Source: Cryptomeria japonica
Taxonomy: Eukaryota; Streptophyta; Pinopsida; Cupressales; Cupressaceae
Direction: 5' to 3'
Assembly (NCBI RefSeq): GCF_030272615.1
Contig: NC_081415.1
Location: 505,687,373 to 505,751,372, forward strand
Length of the DNA: 64,000 nt
The number at the start of each line of letters is the position of its first letter. Within the stretch, counting starts at the first letter, position 1. Positions 37,342-48,800 of this stretch are shown one piece after another. A model generated the notes under the pieces. It saw only the letters and a program-made list of their open reading frames with translations. It did not search any database and was not told the DNA's origin. The translations under genes and the position numbers were made by a program.

Positions 37342-38361
37342 CACAATGAGACCTGCACATTCCATTTGTTGATGGGAGAGATGATCGTTACACTGGAGGA
37401 TGTGTGGCAGATCTTGCACATCCCTATCCGAGGGAATCCGGTGATGTATGACTGAGGGTTGGGTACAATAGTGGTACGGTGGATGTTCACGGAGGATGTC
37501 TACATTCATGATGGCTCGATCACGTGGGAGGAGATAGCGGCTTTATATGAGCCATTATCAGCGGTATTATCAGGCATTGTCGGGGGTTTGTTGTGCTCCG
37601 ATCGATGATCGCATGGACTGGTCATAGGCTGGGGCTAGGTTATTGAGCTCATGGTGACAGATGGGACCCTTTATGCATGGGGACCATGCATGCTATCACA
37701 CTTATATAGGGTGCTGCATGAGGTGGTATACTGAGATACAAGTTCTCTTGGGGTTGGCTTTACTTTGCTACATATCTAGGCATGGGAGCACCTGCCAGTT
37801 ACACGGTCGGTGTGTCTAAGATTTAGGGTGGCAAATCATCCCTACGTGTACATGTACAGAGGTATGATGTGTCAGCTCCACTTGGGGAAGTTGGAGTGGT
37901 GGCGGCAGGCATTGGATGATTTGGATGCAATGATATGGAGGCCATATATTGAGTACGAGCCATGGGAGGATGATGCAGAGGCTTTGCCATATGTATTTAT
38001 GACATGGTTTTTGATTGGTAGGACATCCTAAAATGTAGAGAGATAGGTACTAGGTAGAGTGATGAGGTAGTTCGATCGGAGGCAGGGATTACTGAGGGGA
38101 TCAGGGGAGTATGCACGGGCAATACAGGAGAGATTCCAGTGGGGGCTAGTGTTATCCTATGATCAGGCCTTAGTCGAGTTCGGGACCTTATAGGCAATAC
38201 CATGGCATATGAGGTCAGGGATTGTGGATGTCGGAGGGATAGAGGAGTACACGCAGTATCGTACCACGCATCCTATTCCACGTATTTAAGATCCAGCCGA
38301 GCTCGTACCATCATTTGAGGATGATAGGAGACAATGATGGAGGAGAGGAGGCAGAGGAGTA
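37342..38361 (+). repeat. 1020-base PMD segment repeated inverted at 62469-63488
   Basis: Both copies span from CACAATGAGACCT to GCAGAGGAGTA with the same length by coordinate count. By eye about 12 percent of positions differ in a 320-base sample, mostly transitions. They flank the inverted segment. Confidence 0.7.
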
Positions 38362-38569
38362 GGAGGAGTAGTTACAAACATGGTGGAGGGCATTTGGAGA
38401 TGTCTTATTGCATTTCTTAGATTTGTTAAGCTTTCTATTTTGTGTTTTGTGTCTCTCTTGATATGCTTGCTTAAGATAATATTTGATTTGTGATTTCTAA
38501 CACTAACACTTGGTTTGTTGCTTGTGTGTTTGTGTTTGTCTTAATAATATCCTAACAATCATTTTTGCA
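38362..38569 (+). repeat. LTR 3' fragment at inversion breakpoint (element A 5' LTR remnant)
   Basis: Reverse complement of 34540-34747, ending TTTTTGCA. Joined to PMD sequence at 38361/38362 through the shared word GGAGGAGTAG. Followed 10 bases later by the PBS. Confidence 0.8.
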
Positions 38570-38579
38570 GAGCATCATG

Positions 38580-38618
38580 TGGTGAACCCTATGTGAATTG
38601 AACACGCAACCTTCTGAT
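38580..38618 (+). promoter_or_regulatory. PBS with extended tRNA-Trp complementarity
   Basis: Starts TGGTGAACCC and stays complementary to the 3' half of a plant tRNA-Trp for about 39 bases (acceptor, T arm GAACACGC, variable loop, anticodon stem CCTTCTGAT), with about three mismatches against the tRNA as I remember it, all plausible CpG decay or nearby. A usual PBS is 12-18 bases. No 5' half of a tRNA is present, so it is not a tRNA gene. Confidence 0.65.
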
Positions 38619-38689
38619 AATGTTTTTGAAAAACTACTAACTTTTCATGTTTTAATTGACACACAAGTCATGCTTTAGCACCATTGTTC

Positions 38690-39000
38690 ACACTCTAGCA
38701 CCTTTGAAAGTTGGTGATTTAGCACTATTATTCGCAATAATAATGCTATTGTCTCCCAACTCACTCTATAGTCCTTCTTATAGAGCTATTGACCATTAAA
38801 TAGTGCTATTGTGTAGTTTTAGTGCTTTTAGCTCATTGTTTGATAGAATTTATTCTATTTGACAGAGTCTTTTAGCGCTTATGTCTCTTTTTATAGTGTT
38901 GTTGTACTTCTTTTAGCGCGTTTGTTTGTTATTTAGTGCTTTCGTGTTAAATAGTGCTTCTATTTTCACACAGAGTAGCGCTATTGTAACAGAGAATTGT
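38690..39000 (+). repeat. Degenerate word array in the A leader
   Basis: About 13 words of the TAGYRCTWTTGT family (TAGCACCATTGT, TAGTGCTATTGT, TAGCGCTTATGT, TAGCGCGTTTGT, TAGCGCTATTGT). Matches the intronic array at 36645-36912. Confidence 0.75.
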
Positions 39001-40642
39001 AAAAACACCTTTGTAACCGAAAAAAAAAATTGGCTTGTAGAAACCCACCAAAAATTTGGATTTTACTAACTAGTTTTGTTTTTGCAGGTTTTGACTAATT
39101 CTCATTGTAGGATTGGAGGTTTAAATTAGAAAGATTTTATTCTTATTTTTACTAACTTTGTTAAAGTTAGGATAAAATGAATTCACTTTCTTTTATTGGT
39201 TAAAAATAAACTTCACTTCAATTTGGGTTTTTAAAATTCATCACACTTTTCAGTTTGGAGCTCTAAAAAGAACATCATTTTGCAAACTAAAAAGAACCAC
39301 AAAAAATCAAACAAACAAATTTGTTTTTGCAAGTTAGGAACAATTTTTATTTGGTGCTTAAAATCAAGAAGACGATTTTTAGTTCTTGCATCAAATTAAA
39401 AATCACAATCAACACTTCGTTTTGGGCAAGTTCAAAAAGAACAAACCATTTGTCCCTTCAAGTTCAAATCGATTTACTTCAAGCAAAATGTGTTTCAAAT
39501 TCAGTTGACCAGGATTTCAAGTTCCTAGATTACATAACATTTTTCTTTGAAGTTAAAAAGAACACCATTTTTGTTGGAGCAACATCTTTAAATAGCTAGA
39601 TCACATTGCTATAAACTTGGTTAAAAAGAAAAAGTGTTTTTGATGATTGGTACACTTGTGCAAAGTTTGTTGAGTGGTCCTACTTCTAACACACACTATC
39701 CTCTCCCTTGGATTTCATGGTCTTAGGTGCAAGAGAAAAGTGTTAGTAACACTCAAAATTTAATCTTTTTAAGAGAGGCCTGCCAAGAGACACATCACTC
39801 TTGGGAACGACCTCGCGCGGTAAATCCTTCGAGCTGCTATAGAAATCAGGTGTGAGCGAAATTTGTAGTCTTGGGTATATTTGTTCCTATAGTGTAACTT
39901 TCCAAAAGGACATATGGGCCCCACCACAAGTTACAAGGCTCTTAAGTGAGTCACTACATAATGAACTTATGTCCAAAAACATCGAACATTATTAGACACC
40001 TTTTTATATAGAAACTCACCCGTTCTATTGATTGAGGATATTTGTGAGAAGTTCAGTGCAAGAGCATAGATGGTTTTTCTCCCAAGATACTCACCATAGA
40101 TATTTCCTTGAGTAGAAACAAGGCTTTTTGAAAGGCTACTTGTAGCTTGATAAAAGTGGCGACTCCCCCATCATAGGGATCATCTATCTGCTATGCTTGT
40201 GCAAGGCTTAGTATATCACATCCTTACCTACTACGACGAGATTCATAAGGTATGTAGTACCAAATTTGAAGAAATATCAAGATGTGGGATGAAATTATTG
40301 CAACTGGCCATTTGACCTTAGGGATAAAGTGTGTTTGAAGTGTCTTTATTTTGTGTCAGACCAGTGATAAATTGAGTCAACTTCAGGCTTTTGGAAAAAC
40401 ATACAAAAACATTTGAAAAGGGGTCAAAAGGTTCAAATATTAGGTTGATTTAGACCCACACTTATTTTGTGCCTTTTGAGGCAACATTATTGTGTTTGTG
40501 TGCTTGCTCTATTTTCTTGTCAAAGAAAGTCAAAACCAATTAAAAAAAAAAACAAGTATTCATCCAACACAAAATTCCATCCAACATTTGACCAACAAAC
40601 AAAAAAACATCAAAACAAAGTGCAAGCAAGATATCAAATTAT
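39001..40642 (+). other. Element A leader, non-coding
   Basis: AT-rich leader between word array and pre-gag ORF. Frames at 39321-39599 and 40492-40758 have Lys/Asn/Phe-rich low-complexity content and are not called. Confidence 0.55.
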
Positions 40643-41026
40643 ATGACCATCCTTCAAATTTTGAGAAAAAGGAATCTTCATCAACATACCAATTTGAAGA
40701 GAAGACCATTAAGTTCAAAGGCTTTCATCAAAAGAAGGATATTTCTCTATCTCAATAGAAATTTTTTTGTCTCACACAGAGCATTCTTGCATCATATGTG
40801 TCTATATCTTCAAGGAAAATCCAACGAGTTTGATAAAGAGCCCTTGAACAACAAAGCTTTTACTCAGTATAGAACTTTGAGTTATCATAAAAACAAAGGA
40901 GGCAAAATCAACCCTGCTTTCTTTCCAAACATTTTCATTACATATAACATAGCTCAGGAAGAACCACCAACCCCCGAGAGAGAAGAGGGAGAATTTGTCC
41001 CATATGTAACACAAAGTTTTTATTGA
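40643..41026 (+). CDS. Pre-gag small ORF of element A (127 aa, unknown function)
   Basis: Open from ATG 40643 to TGA 41026. Shares FLHH, SNEFD and YHKNKGGKI with the pre-gag ORF of element B (21228-21551), at the same distance (0.4-0.6 kb) before gag. The start is uncertain; the conserved part begins near codon 45. Remaining open while the neighbouring gag-pol is broken may be chance at this length. No domain recognised. Confidence 0.5.
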   Translation: MTILQILRKRNLHQHTNLKRRPLSSKAFIKRRIFLYLNRNFFVSHRAFLHHMCLYLQGKSNEFDKEPLNNKAFTQYRTLSYHKNKGGKINPAFFPNIFITYNIAQEEPPTPEREEGEFVPYVTQSFY

Positions 41027-43599
41027 AGTTCCCATCCACTCTCACATTCATACATCATCAATCCATTTCAACTCTCAAAACATAAAAAGGTCCTGTCCTA
41101 AATTCTTTTTAGATATTGCTTAAATAAAAAAAACACATCACTTTTTAGAGTGTCTCTATATCTAGGATAAACTCATCCTAAGAGGCATTTCTACGTAGGT
41201 TAAAACTAGTTTATGAGTGCATCCTCTCATTACTAGGTAGCTTGGTTTGTAACACATCTCAGACCTTGTTATACCTTATCATATCAACATTGTTGATAAC
41301 TTAAAGAAAAATTCATAAAAGGACTTTGGTAACATCAAACCTTCAGTGTTAGAGATCCATCTTCTAAACACTTCACAAAACATTTATCTCTCATTCCATC
41401 ACCAACTCATAATCATTTTCACAAAACTTCAAAAACAACTTTCAAACAAAATGGCTCACACCAAATCGAGAACTAGACAACTAGAGATTGAAGAGGAGGA
41501 AGGAAACCTCAATGATTACCATGAGGCCATTGGAGGAGGTACAAATGATGAAGATCCTATTACCCCAACTCCTGAGGCAATAGAAAGAGCACAACACAAC
41601 CCCAGATTCAATCGAATTTTTGATGAAATCCTCAAAAACAACGCAGATGCTCATTTTCTAAAACTTGCTCAAGAGGGAGCTAAATTACCCCTTGATTTTG
41701 ATACCACAAAAATACATAAAGAATCGGAGAACCATAGCCATAACGAGGGTGGAAGAGGTCGAGATAACTTCAGATATGATAATCAAGGAAATCCCCCACC
41801 TCCTTCTCCTAACGACATAGACATGTTGAGGCAACAAGTCGAGAATCTAGCCCAACAACTCCATAGTTGATAGGAACCTACATATGCCACCTTTTCTACG
41901 AGGGTTTGAAACACCTAATTTTGAGAAGTATTGGGGAAAAGGAGACCCTAGAGATCATGTTAGGGAATTTCACTTAGCTTGCCTAGAAGTAGCATATGAA
42001 GACACATATCTAATGCACCTCTTTCCTCAGAGTTTGGGAGGGACAACCACGCAATGGTTTTCTCGATTACTAGGCGGCATTAGGACATTTGAAGAACTAG
42101 TCCAAAAGTTCATCGCACATTATTCACACAACATAGAACGTGATGTTACCATGGCAGATCTGTGCAATACCAAGCAAAATCTAGGGGAGCTATTTTCAGC
42201 TTTCCTGCAACGGTGGAGGCAACTATCTAGTAGATGTTCTCTTCATCTACCTGAATGAGAGCTAGTGGAAATATTTATTTCTAACTTAAATGATGAAATG
42301 GAATTCCACCTAGACATGAAGGGCATAGAGTCCTTTGATGACATGATCACCCAGGGATTAAAATGTGAATGAGCCCTTATAAAAAAAGGGACTTATCAAG
42401 ATATACAATGAACCAAAAGATGGCCCTCACCCACGTTTTAACAGTGATAAACCTAACTTCTGGAATAAGAACAAGAACATCGTCAATGAAAGGGTCATAG
42501 ATGCAAGGACCATAAAGAGTGCACAACCTATGGTCAGATTTGCGAGGCAAAATCCCCCTCCTAAAAACAACACCATTGCTCCTCCACAAAATCCAGGTCG
42601 CAATGCACTGCAAGAAGAACCAAGATAATGACAAAATTATAAACCAAAACATACATACAAACCCTTAGGGGAACCTATCGAAATGGTATTGCGTCAATTG
42701 GTCTCTTCAAACCTGGTGATCTTACCAAAAAAATCTAACTACGAACCTCAGGTCAAACCTACATGGTGGAGAGATAATGAACATTGCGAATACCACCAAG
42801 GGAAAGGGCATTAAACAAGTAACTGCCATAGACTAAAAGATCTTATTTAGGATCTTATTGACTGAGGAGAGATTGAAATCGAAGGACATGACCCAAAAAC
42901 CTCCAATAATGATCATCTCATGTTTAAGAATCTGCTTCCATCACAAGATCAAAGGGGTCCTTCCACTTCAGGGCGAAACACAAATACAATTGATTACACA
43001 CAAGCCGCTTATAATTATATTGTAAATCACCTATATGACACCAATGAACAAATTGCAACCCTCACCATCAAAGATCCAAACCCTACCTGCAATGTTGTTA
43101 CACGTCGTAGCAAGATCACTATTAAAGAAAAACATCCATCCCAAAGCAGTATAACCTTGTGGAAAAGTTAGATAATACGCCCGCACTTATATCCATATTA
43201 GAGATTTTGTGCATATCATCGTCTCATAAAACAATCTTGGATCAAGCTCTCCAAGAGGTGTCAGTTCCTACCAATCTTAATACATATCAATTTCAAGCTA
43301 TGGTTGGTAATATGAGGTCATCACCATGTCTCACTTTCTCTAAAAGCGACAATACATCCTTCCAACAACCTCATAATGCCTCACTCCATATTGAAGGATT
43401 TATCAACCAACACAGGATCAAGCGAGTCTTGATTGACAATGGCACTGGTCTAAATAGGCTATTGACAATGAGCTGTTGCAGCTTGAATTAAAGCTTAAAG
43501 ATAACATTGGATTAGTTTTTCAAAAGGAGGCTCTTCCTAAGCTCAGATTCAAAGGGAAACCCAACAAACCTCTATATCAGCCTAATACTTTAAAGAGGC

Positions 43600-43945
43600 C
43601 ACCCTTGATTATATAAGCAGTACCAAGAACCACACCAACTACCCCAACAAGGTTGAGAATCCCATCAATACCATCCACAACACTACTCACACTGCTAAAA
43701 ATACCTGCAAGACTCATTGTCCCACTAGAAACACCGATAATACTACCTACAACGCTAATAATCCTACCTGCAACACCAATCATCCCACCAATCAAACCAA
43801 CAACCCCATTAGCAGCAACAACCGCATCAACAACACTATTAGCAGTATTTGTACCCCCAGCAGCATCGAGAGAACTGGTAGACCCGCCAACAACATTAGT
43901 GGCACCTGCAGTACCAACAATTCCATCACCAGCAGTACATCAGCC
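43600..43945 (+). repeat. Degenerate ACC/ACA-rich repeat in element A
   Basis: Loose tandem of ACNACC, CCTACAACN and similar triplets; the open frame reads Pro/Thr/Ile repeats and the other strand Gly/Val repeats. It replaces the protease end and the pro-RT linker. Confidence 0.6.
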
Positions 43946-46900
43946 GATTACAATGGCAGTGTTCAACTCAAAAGATATCTCGGTTTGGTATAGTAATTGG
44001 ATACTAGAAAGTGACTTAAAGACTGACTCACACAAGTGGGAATTTGATTCCGTACATCTCAATACTTCAGTTGAGGAAGAGACATCACCACCTCCACCTC
44101 GCAAAGAAATACCTATTTACGGAGAAGCACAGATTAAAACCTCTTGGGTTCCTAAACTGGAAACACCTTCCACAGACCCTACGTCACATCCTATGCCTGA
44201 TTCTAACAAGGAGAGTACCATCAATGACCTTCACCATAATGTCTTAACCCTCACTGACACATCCCATGAACTTAAGCTAATCGATGAGGTAATGCCCATT
44301 ATCCATCCTGAACTCATCGAATGGAACCAACCAAATCCCCCATGCCTTGACCAATTCCAAAATGATGAGGTGATCATTGACTTTTTGGAACTATGAGATA
44401 ACATACCAAGTGAGGATCACAAAGTTGGATTTGCCATCGAACTTAATAGTGCAACATACTTTGGGGCGGATGCCAAACCTTTCATCTGCAAAAATATCAC
44501 AATAAAACATGGATCTTCCATTGAAAATCACACTGTGGCACTATTTGATCCCAAAAAAGTAAAAAGAAAGAGCGTATCCAATGGTGAAAACCTCTCTGAG
44601 GTGCCTGAGGATGAAAGGTTTGACATCCTCCCCTCTAGTACAAATCAAAAATGATCAACGATCCTCATCGAAGAAACAACATAATTCAATGTGGGGACCC
44701 CTGAGACTCCTCACCAAATACATCTGGCATCTCTTTTAACTCTAGAGGAACAACCTAAGTTTGTAGAATTATTCAAGAAGCGTCAGATCAACTTCACATG
44801 GTCATATGCAGACATGTCTGGTCTAGATCTTGATTTGGTCATGCATCACCTCACCGTGGTAGAAGGAGCTAAACAAGTAAACAGAAGCTTCACAAAATGC
44901 ACCCCTAGATTTCTGTACTAGTCAAAGCAGAACTTAAGAAACTCCTAGATGTTGGTTTCATCCGACCAATTGATTATGCATATTGGATCTCCAACATTGT
45001 ACCTGTCGGCAAACCAAATGGGGGCATCTGTATCTGTGCTGACTTCAGATATTTGAACAAGGCATGTCCTAAAGATGACTTCCCCCTACCAAACATTGAC
45101 ATGATTGTGGACCTAACAATAGGACATGACATGCTTTCTCTTATGGATGACTTTTCAGGGTACAACCAGATAAAGATTGCTCCAGAAGATCAACATAAGA
45201 CTGCCTTCACATGTCCATGGGGAACATACTGTTGGAATGTGATGCCTTTTGGTCTAAAGAATGCAGGGGTGACCTATCAAAGAGCTATGACCACCATCTT
45301 TCATGATATGATGCATACCATAATGGAGGATTATGTCGATGAATTACTGGAAAAATAATTAACAAGAGAAGGTCATCTGGAAATATTAGATAAAATCTTT
45401 GATAGACTAGAATAATATCACATTCAACCCAATCCAAAGAAATGTGTCTTTGGAGTAACCTTAGGGAAGCTTCTAGGATACATTATCTCAAGAAAGGCCA
45501 TTAAAGTAGATATGGCGAAAGTCAAAGCAATCATGGACATGCCACCTCCGAAGAACATCAGTTAGTTAAGGACGCTACAAGGGCGCCTACAATCAATTCG
45601 GAGATTCATTGCACAACTAGCAGATAAGTGTCATCCTTTTACGCATCTATTACACAAAAAAATTATTTTCAATGGGATACAAAGTGCCAGCAAGCATTCC
45701 AGATGCTTAAGGACTATCTCATGAATACACCATTGCTAATCCCACCAGATCCAAGTATTCCTTTATTGCTCTACATTTCAGCTACAAATACGACATTGGG
45801 AGTATTGTTGGCACAACACAATGCAGAAGGAAAAGAGTGTGTTGTATACGCACATTGGTAGGCTATGAACTCAATTAAACACCTATTGAGCGAGCTTTCC
45901 TTGTAGTTATCTTGGCAGCCACTAAAATGAGGCACTACCTATTAACACATAAAGTACAACTCATTGCCAGGATTGATCCACTAAAGTACTTACTCAACAA
46001 AGCGAAATTGATAGGTCGCTTGGCCAAATGGGTGATGATTCTGAGTGAATTTGACATTGAGTATGTGGATCACAAGGCTATCAAGGGCCAAGTTATTGCA
46101 GATTATTTGGCCAATGCACCCCTCGCAGGTGATCATGCTCTTGTTTCTAATTGTCCAGATGAAGAGATCTTCATGATCACAATAACACAATCATGGAAAC
46201 TCTACTTTGATGGTTCATATACTAGGCATGGCTCAGGGGCAGGCATTCTGTTTATCACATCTCAAGGTGACAGCATCTCGAAGTCTTATAGGCTAACTTT
46301 TCCATGTACAAACAACATAGTAGAATGTGAGGCCTTGATCACAGGACTCAGACTAGCCATACAATGGAAACTGAAAGAGCTACAAGTATATGGTGACTCC
46401 CAACTAGTTATCTGACAAGTCACAGACGAATATCAGACCAAGGATGATAAGCTCATGTCATACAAATAAATGGTGGATAGTTTAAAAACATCATTTACAA
46501 CTATCACCTTTAAGAAGATACCCAGAGATCAGAATCGATTTGTTGACGCTATGGCTACCATTGCATCTCTCCTAGATCTTCTAGAGAATTCAACATGCTA
46601 CGAGTTCTTGGTAAAAAAGCTTTGGATTCCCGCTTATCCGAATCCCCATGGTACGGTGAGTTCTACACCTACCTACGTAATCACACACTTCCTCCTAACC
46701 AATCAAATAACCAACGCAAAACCTTCATTCACCAAACCGCTCGATACACCATCATTGTTGAAACCTTATACCGATGAAGTCTTGATGGTACTCTCCTTCG
46801 ATGTTTGGAATAGGATGAGACAAAAAAGGCCTTGGAAGAGCTACATGAAGGAATTTGTGGGACTCACTCAAGCGGTCCTTCCTTAGCAAAGAAGATCATG

Positions 46901-47011
46901 CATGTTGGATACTATATGCCATCCATGGAAAAAGACTCCTACTATTTTATCAAAAAATGCAAGAAGTGCCAAGTTCACGAAGACTTGATACATGCACCAG
47001 CATAGGAATTG

Positions 47012-47016
47012 CAACC
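47012..47016 (+). repeat. Target-site duplication of element C, left
   Basis: CAACC directly before TGTAGACACC; repeated at 58304-58308 directly after ...CCATACACA. The integrase frame of A reads ELQP then ITTPWPF across the site once C and one copy are removed. Confidence 0.95.
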
Positions 47017-47800
47017 TGTAGACACCTAAAATTGTCATGTCTAATTAAATAAATATTTTATTTATTTAATTATCTAAGCCTAATTCTTCTATTAATTAAA
47101 TAAATCTTTATTTATTTAATTAATTCATTTATCCTCTTCTAGCCTTATTTCTCATTTAAATAAATACATTTATTTATTTGAATTATCCTTTTCCTAAATT
47201 AAATAAATATTTTTATTTATTTAATTATCCTACTTCTTCTATTTATTAAATAAATCTTTATTTATTTAATTAATTCATTAACCTTTTCCACCCATGACAC
47301 ATGTCATTCATCTCTTAATTCATACACTACCTACCCCTTTCATTATTTTATTATTTCCTTTACCTACCCTCTAATCCTAGCCGACCTCTCTTTTTACACC
47401 TCTCAATCTTATCCCTCCATTTCATATTGTGTCTTCTATTTAAGAAGATGCCTTCTTCATTATCAAACCCTAATCATTCATTCCTAATCAATCACGCTAA
47501 TCACTCATGCTAATGATCTTTCATGCAACTTGACATTCCGTTCTTTGTTGAGCTCTTGTGCATATAAAAATCTGAGAGCAAATATATCAAGCAAGATCAA
47601 TGGAGATAGGAAGAATGGAGATCAAAACCCTATTGGACATGTGATGGTATAATCTTTGTGATTTCATGTGATTTGCATTGTCTTAGGTAATCTTCATATG
47701 TTATGGTGGATCTTTGTTGATTGTTAGGCTAGGGTTTGGTGGTTGAATTCATTTAGCCTTTCAATATTGTTATTATTGTTATCCATTTTCACCATACACA
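47017..47800 (+). repeat. Element C 5' LTR (784 bases)
   Basis: TGTAGACACC to CCATACACA. AT-rich U3 with TAAATAAAT words and a TATA-like CATATAAAAA at 47561-47570 that would drive the element transcript. Against the 3' LTR: lacks 25 bases near 47532, lacks one C near 47255, and has G for A at about 47180. Confidence 0.95.
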
Positions 47801-47803
47801 TTT

Positions 47804-47821
47804 TGGCACGCCAAGTGGGAC
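47804..47821 (+). promoter_or_regulatory. Element C primer-binding site
   Basis: TGGCACGCCAAGTGGGAC three bases after the LTR. Shares TGGCACGCC with the B PBS. tRNA not assigned. Confidence 0.8.
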
Positions 47822-47934
47822 ATGGATTTTTCTTAGATCTATGTTTTTTTTGCAGATTTTTCTAACCCTGTATTGCTATTTTGTAAAACAATTTGGAGAA
47901 TAACCTTGTGCAGCTAGGGTTTTGAACACAAAAT

Positions 47935-48800
47935 CAAGATCTTGGAGAGATTCAATCATATCTTACAAACGGCTTGGAAATTTTGCACCAAATTTTTTTT
48001 GCAGGTTCAAGAAAGTATCAGGAGCTCTCAAGCCAAAATTCAGAATTTTTGGAGCACATTTTCATTTTCTATGAATTTTTTATGATTTTTCATAAAAAAT
48101 TAATTTTGAGAGCAAATGAGAGAATTTTTTGGATTTTCTTATATTTTTGGAAATCTCTCATAATTATACATAGGATCTGTTCTTTGTGATTTTAATTTTG
48201 ATGCAAAATATTTCCCTAAAAATCGGATCTTTAAAAATTAGGGTTTTTCCTTATTTTGATCAGATCTCACAAACCGTTTTGAATTTTGACATAAATTTTT
48301 TGTGTAGGTCAGAAAACGTATCAGAAAGATTCAGTAAAAATTTCAGATTTTTTGGATCTATTTTTCATTTTGTATGAAGTTTTTTATGATTTTTCATAAA
48401 AAATTAATTTTGAGAGAAAATTAGCGAATTTTTCGGATTTTCTTACATTTTTGGAAATCTCTCAGAATTATACACAGGATCTATTCTTTGTTATTTTAAA
48501 TTTATGCAAAATAATTCCTCAAAAATCAGATCTTTAAAAATTAGGGTTTTGCATTATTTTACTCATATCTCACAAACTGCTTGGATTTGTTGCAGAAAAT
48601 TTTTTGTGCAAGTTTGGAAGACCATCAAGACTCTCCAATAAAAATTTCAGATTTTTTGGATCGATTTTACATTTTATATGAATTTTTTATGATTTTTCAT
48701 AAAAAAATTAATTTTTGGAGCAAATTAGCAAATTTTTTGGATTTTCTTACATTTCTGGAAATCTCTTGAAATTTTACAGGTGATCCTTTTTTATGATGAA
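47935..48800 (+). repeat. Three tandem copies of about 304 bases in the C leader
   Basis: The word TATGATTTTTCATAAAAAAT recurs at 48081, 48385 and 48688 (period 304 and 303), inside longer copies that also share AAAAATTAGGGTTTT and TTGGAAATCTCT. Each holds the inverted repeat TTTTTATGA/TCATAAAAA. Confidence 0.85.

Larger units (their letters stand above)
36482..38361 (+). pseudogene. PMD gene, antisense to element D (two exons, broken)
   Basis: Exon 1 36482-36556 (25 codons, contains WIRRFQRP), donor GTATGC; intron 36557-37168; acceptor GTGTGTAG; exon 2 from 37169 starting GAG and reading EDLPILQVRERHPATQ. Phase-0 junction as in C. A frameshift follows ATQQ; then KLAEWWHNETCTFHLLMGEM and LEDVWQILHIPIRG (PMD core), LHIxAWEHLPVTRSVCLRFR, LGKLEWWRQALDDLD, ALPYVFMTWFLIGRT. 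Stops occur at about 37453, 37606, 38029, 38173 and others. At 38361 the frame meets an LTR fragment, at the inversion breakpoint, so the C-terminal coiled coil is missing. Lies on the strand opposite to this element's LTR and PPT. Confidence 0.75.
41451..47016 (+). pseudogene. Element A gag-pro-pol, 5' part, broken; ends in integrase at the C insertion
   Basis: Gag starts ATG 41451 (MAHTKSRTR). Gag core 41884-42258 (PNFEKYWGKGDPRDH, LMHLFPQSLGG, LCNTKQNLGELFSAFLQRW). Zinc region about 42780-42835 (HCEYHQGKGH). Protease about 43425-43450 has IDNGTGLN and is then disrupted; about 43500-43960 is a deletion/low-complexity zone. RT 44691-45358 with the catalytic motif changed from YVDD to YVDE (near 45338). 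RT-linked RNase H 45628-45960, extra RNase H 46190-46415 (LYFDGSYTRHGSGAG, YGDSQLVI). Integrase zinc region near 46850-46990 (HEGICGTHSSG, KCKKC). Several stops. Interrupted after ELQP by element C; continues at 58309. Confidence 0.85.

Noticed and set aside
34540-38569. A DNA transposon with about 208-base terminal inverted repeats
   Set aside because: The inverted ends are LTR termini: one is part of a full LTR next to a PPT, the other is followed by a PBS. No transposase; the PMD gene fits the LTR element architecture.
38580-38618. A tRNA-Trp gene or tRNA-derived SINE
   Set aside because: Only the complement of the tRNA 3' half is present, starting with TGG (non-encoded CCA), and it follows an LTR end. 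It is a PBS.
43577-43795. Minus-strand Gly/Val-rich ORF, possibly a membrane protein
   Set aside because: Reverse complement of the ACC/ACA-rich repeat in element A; no conserved motif.
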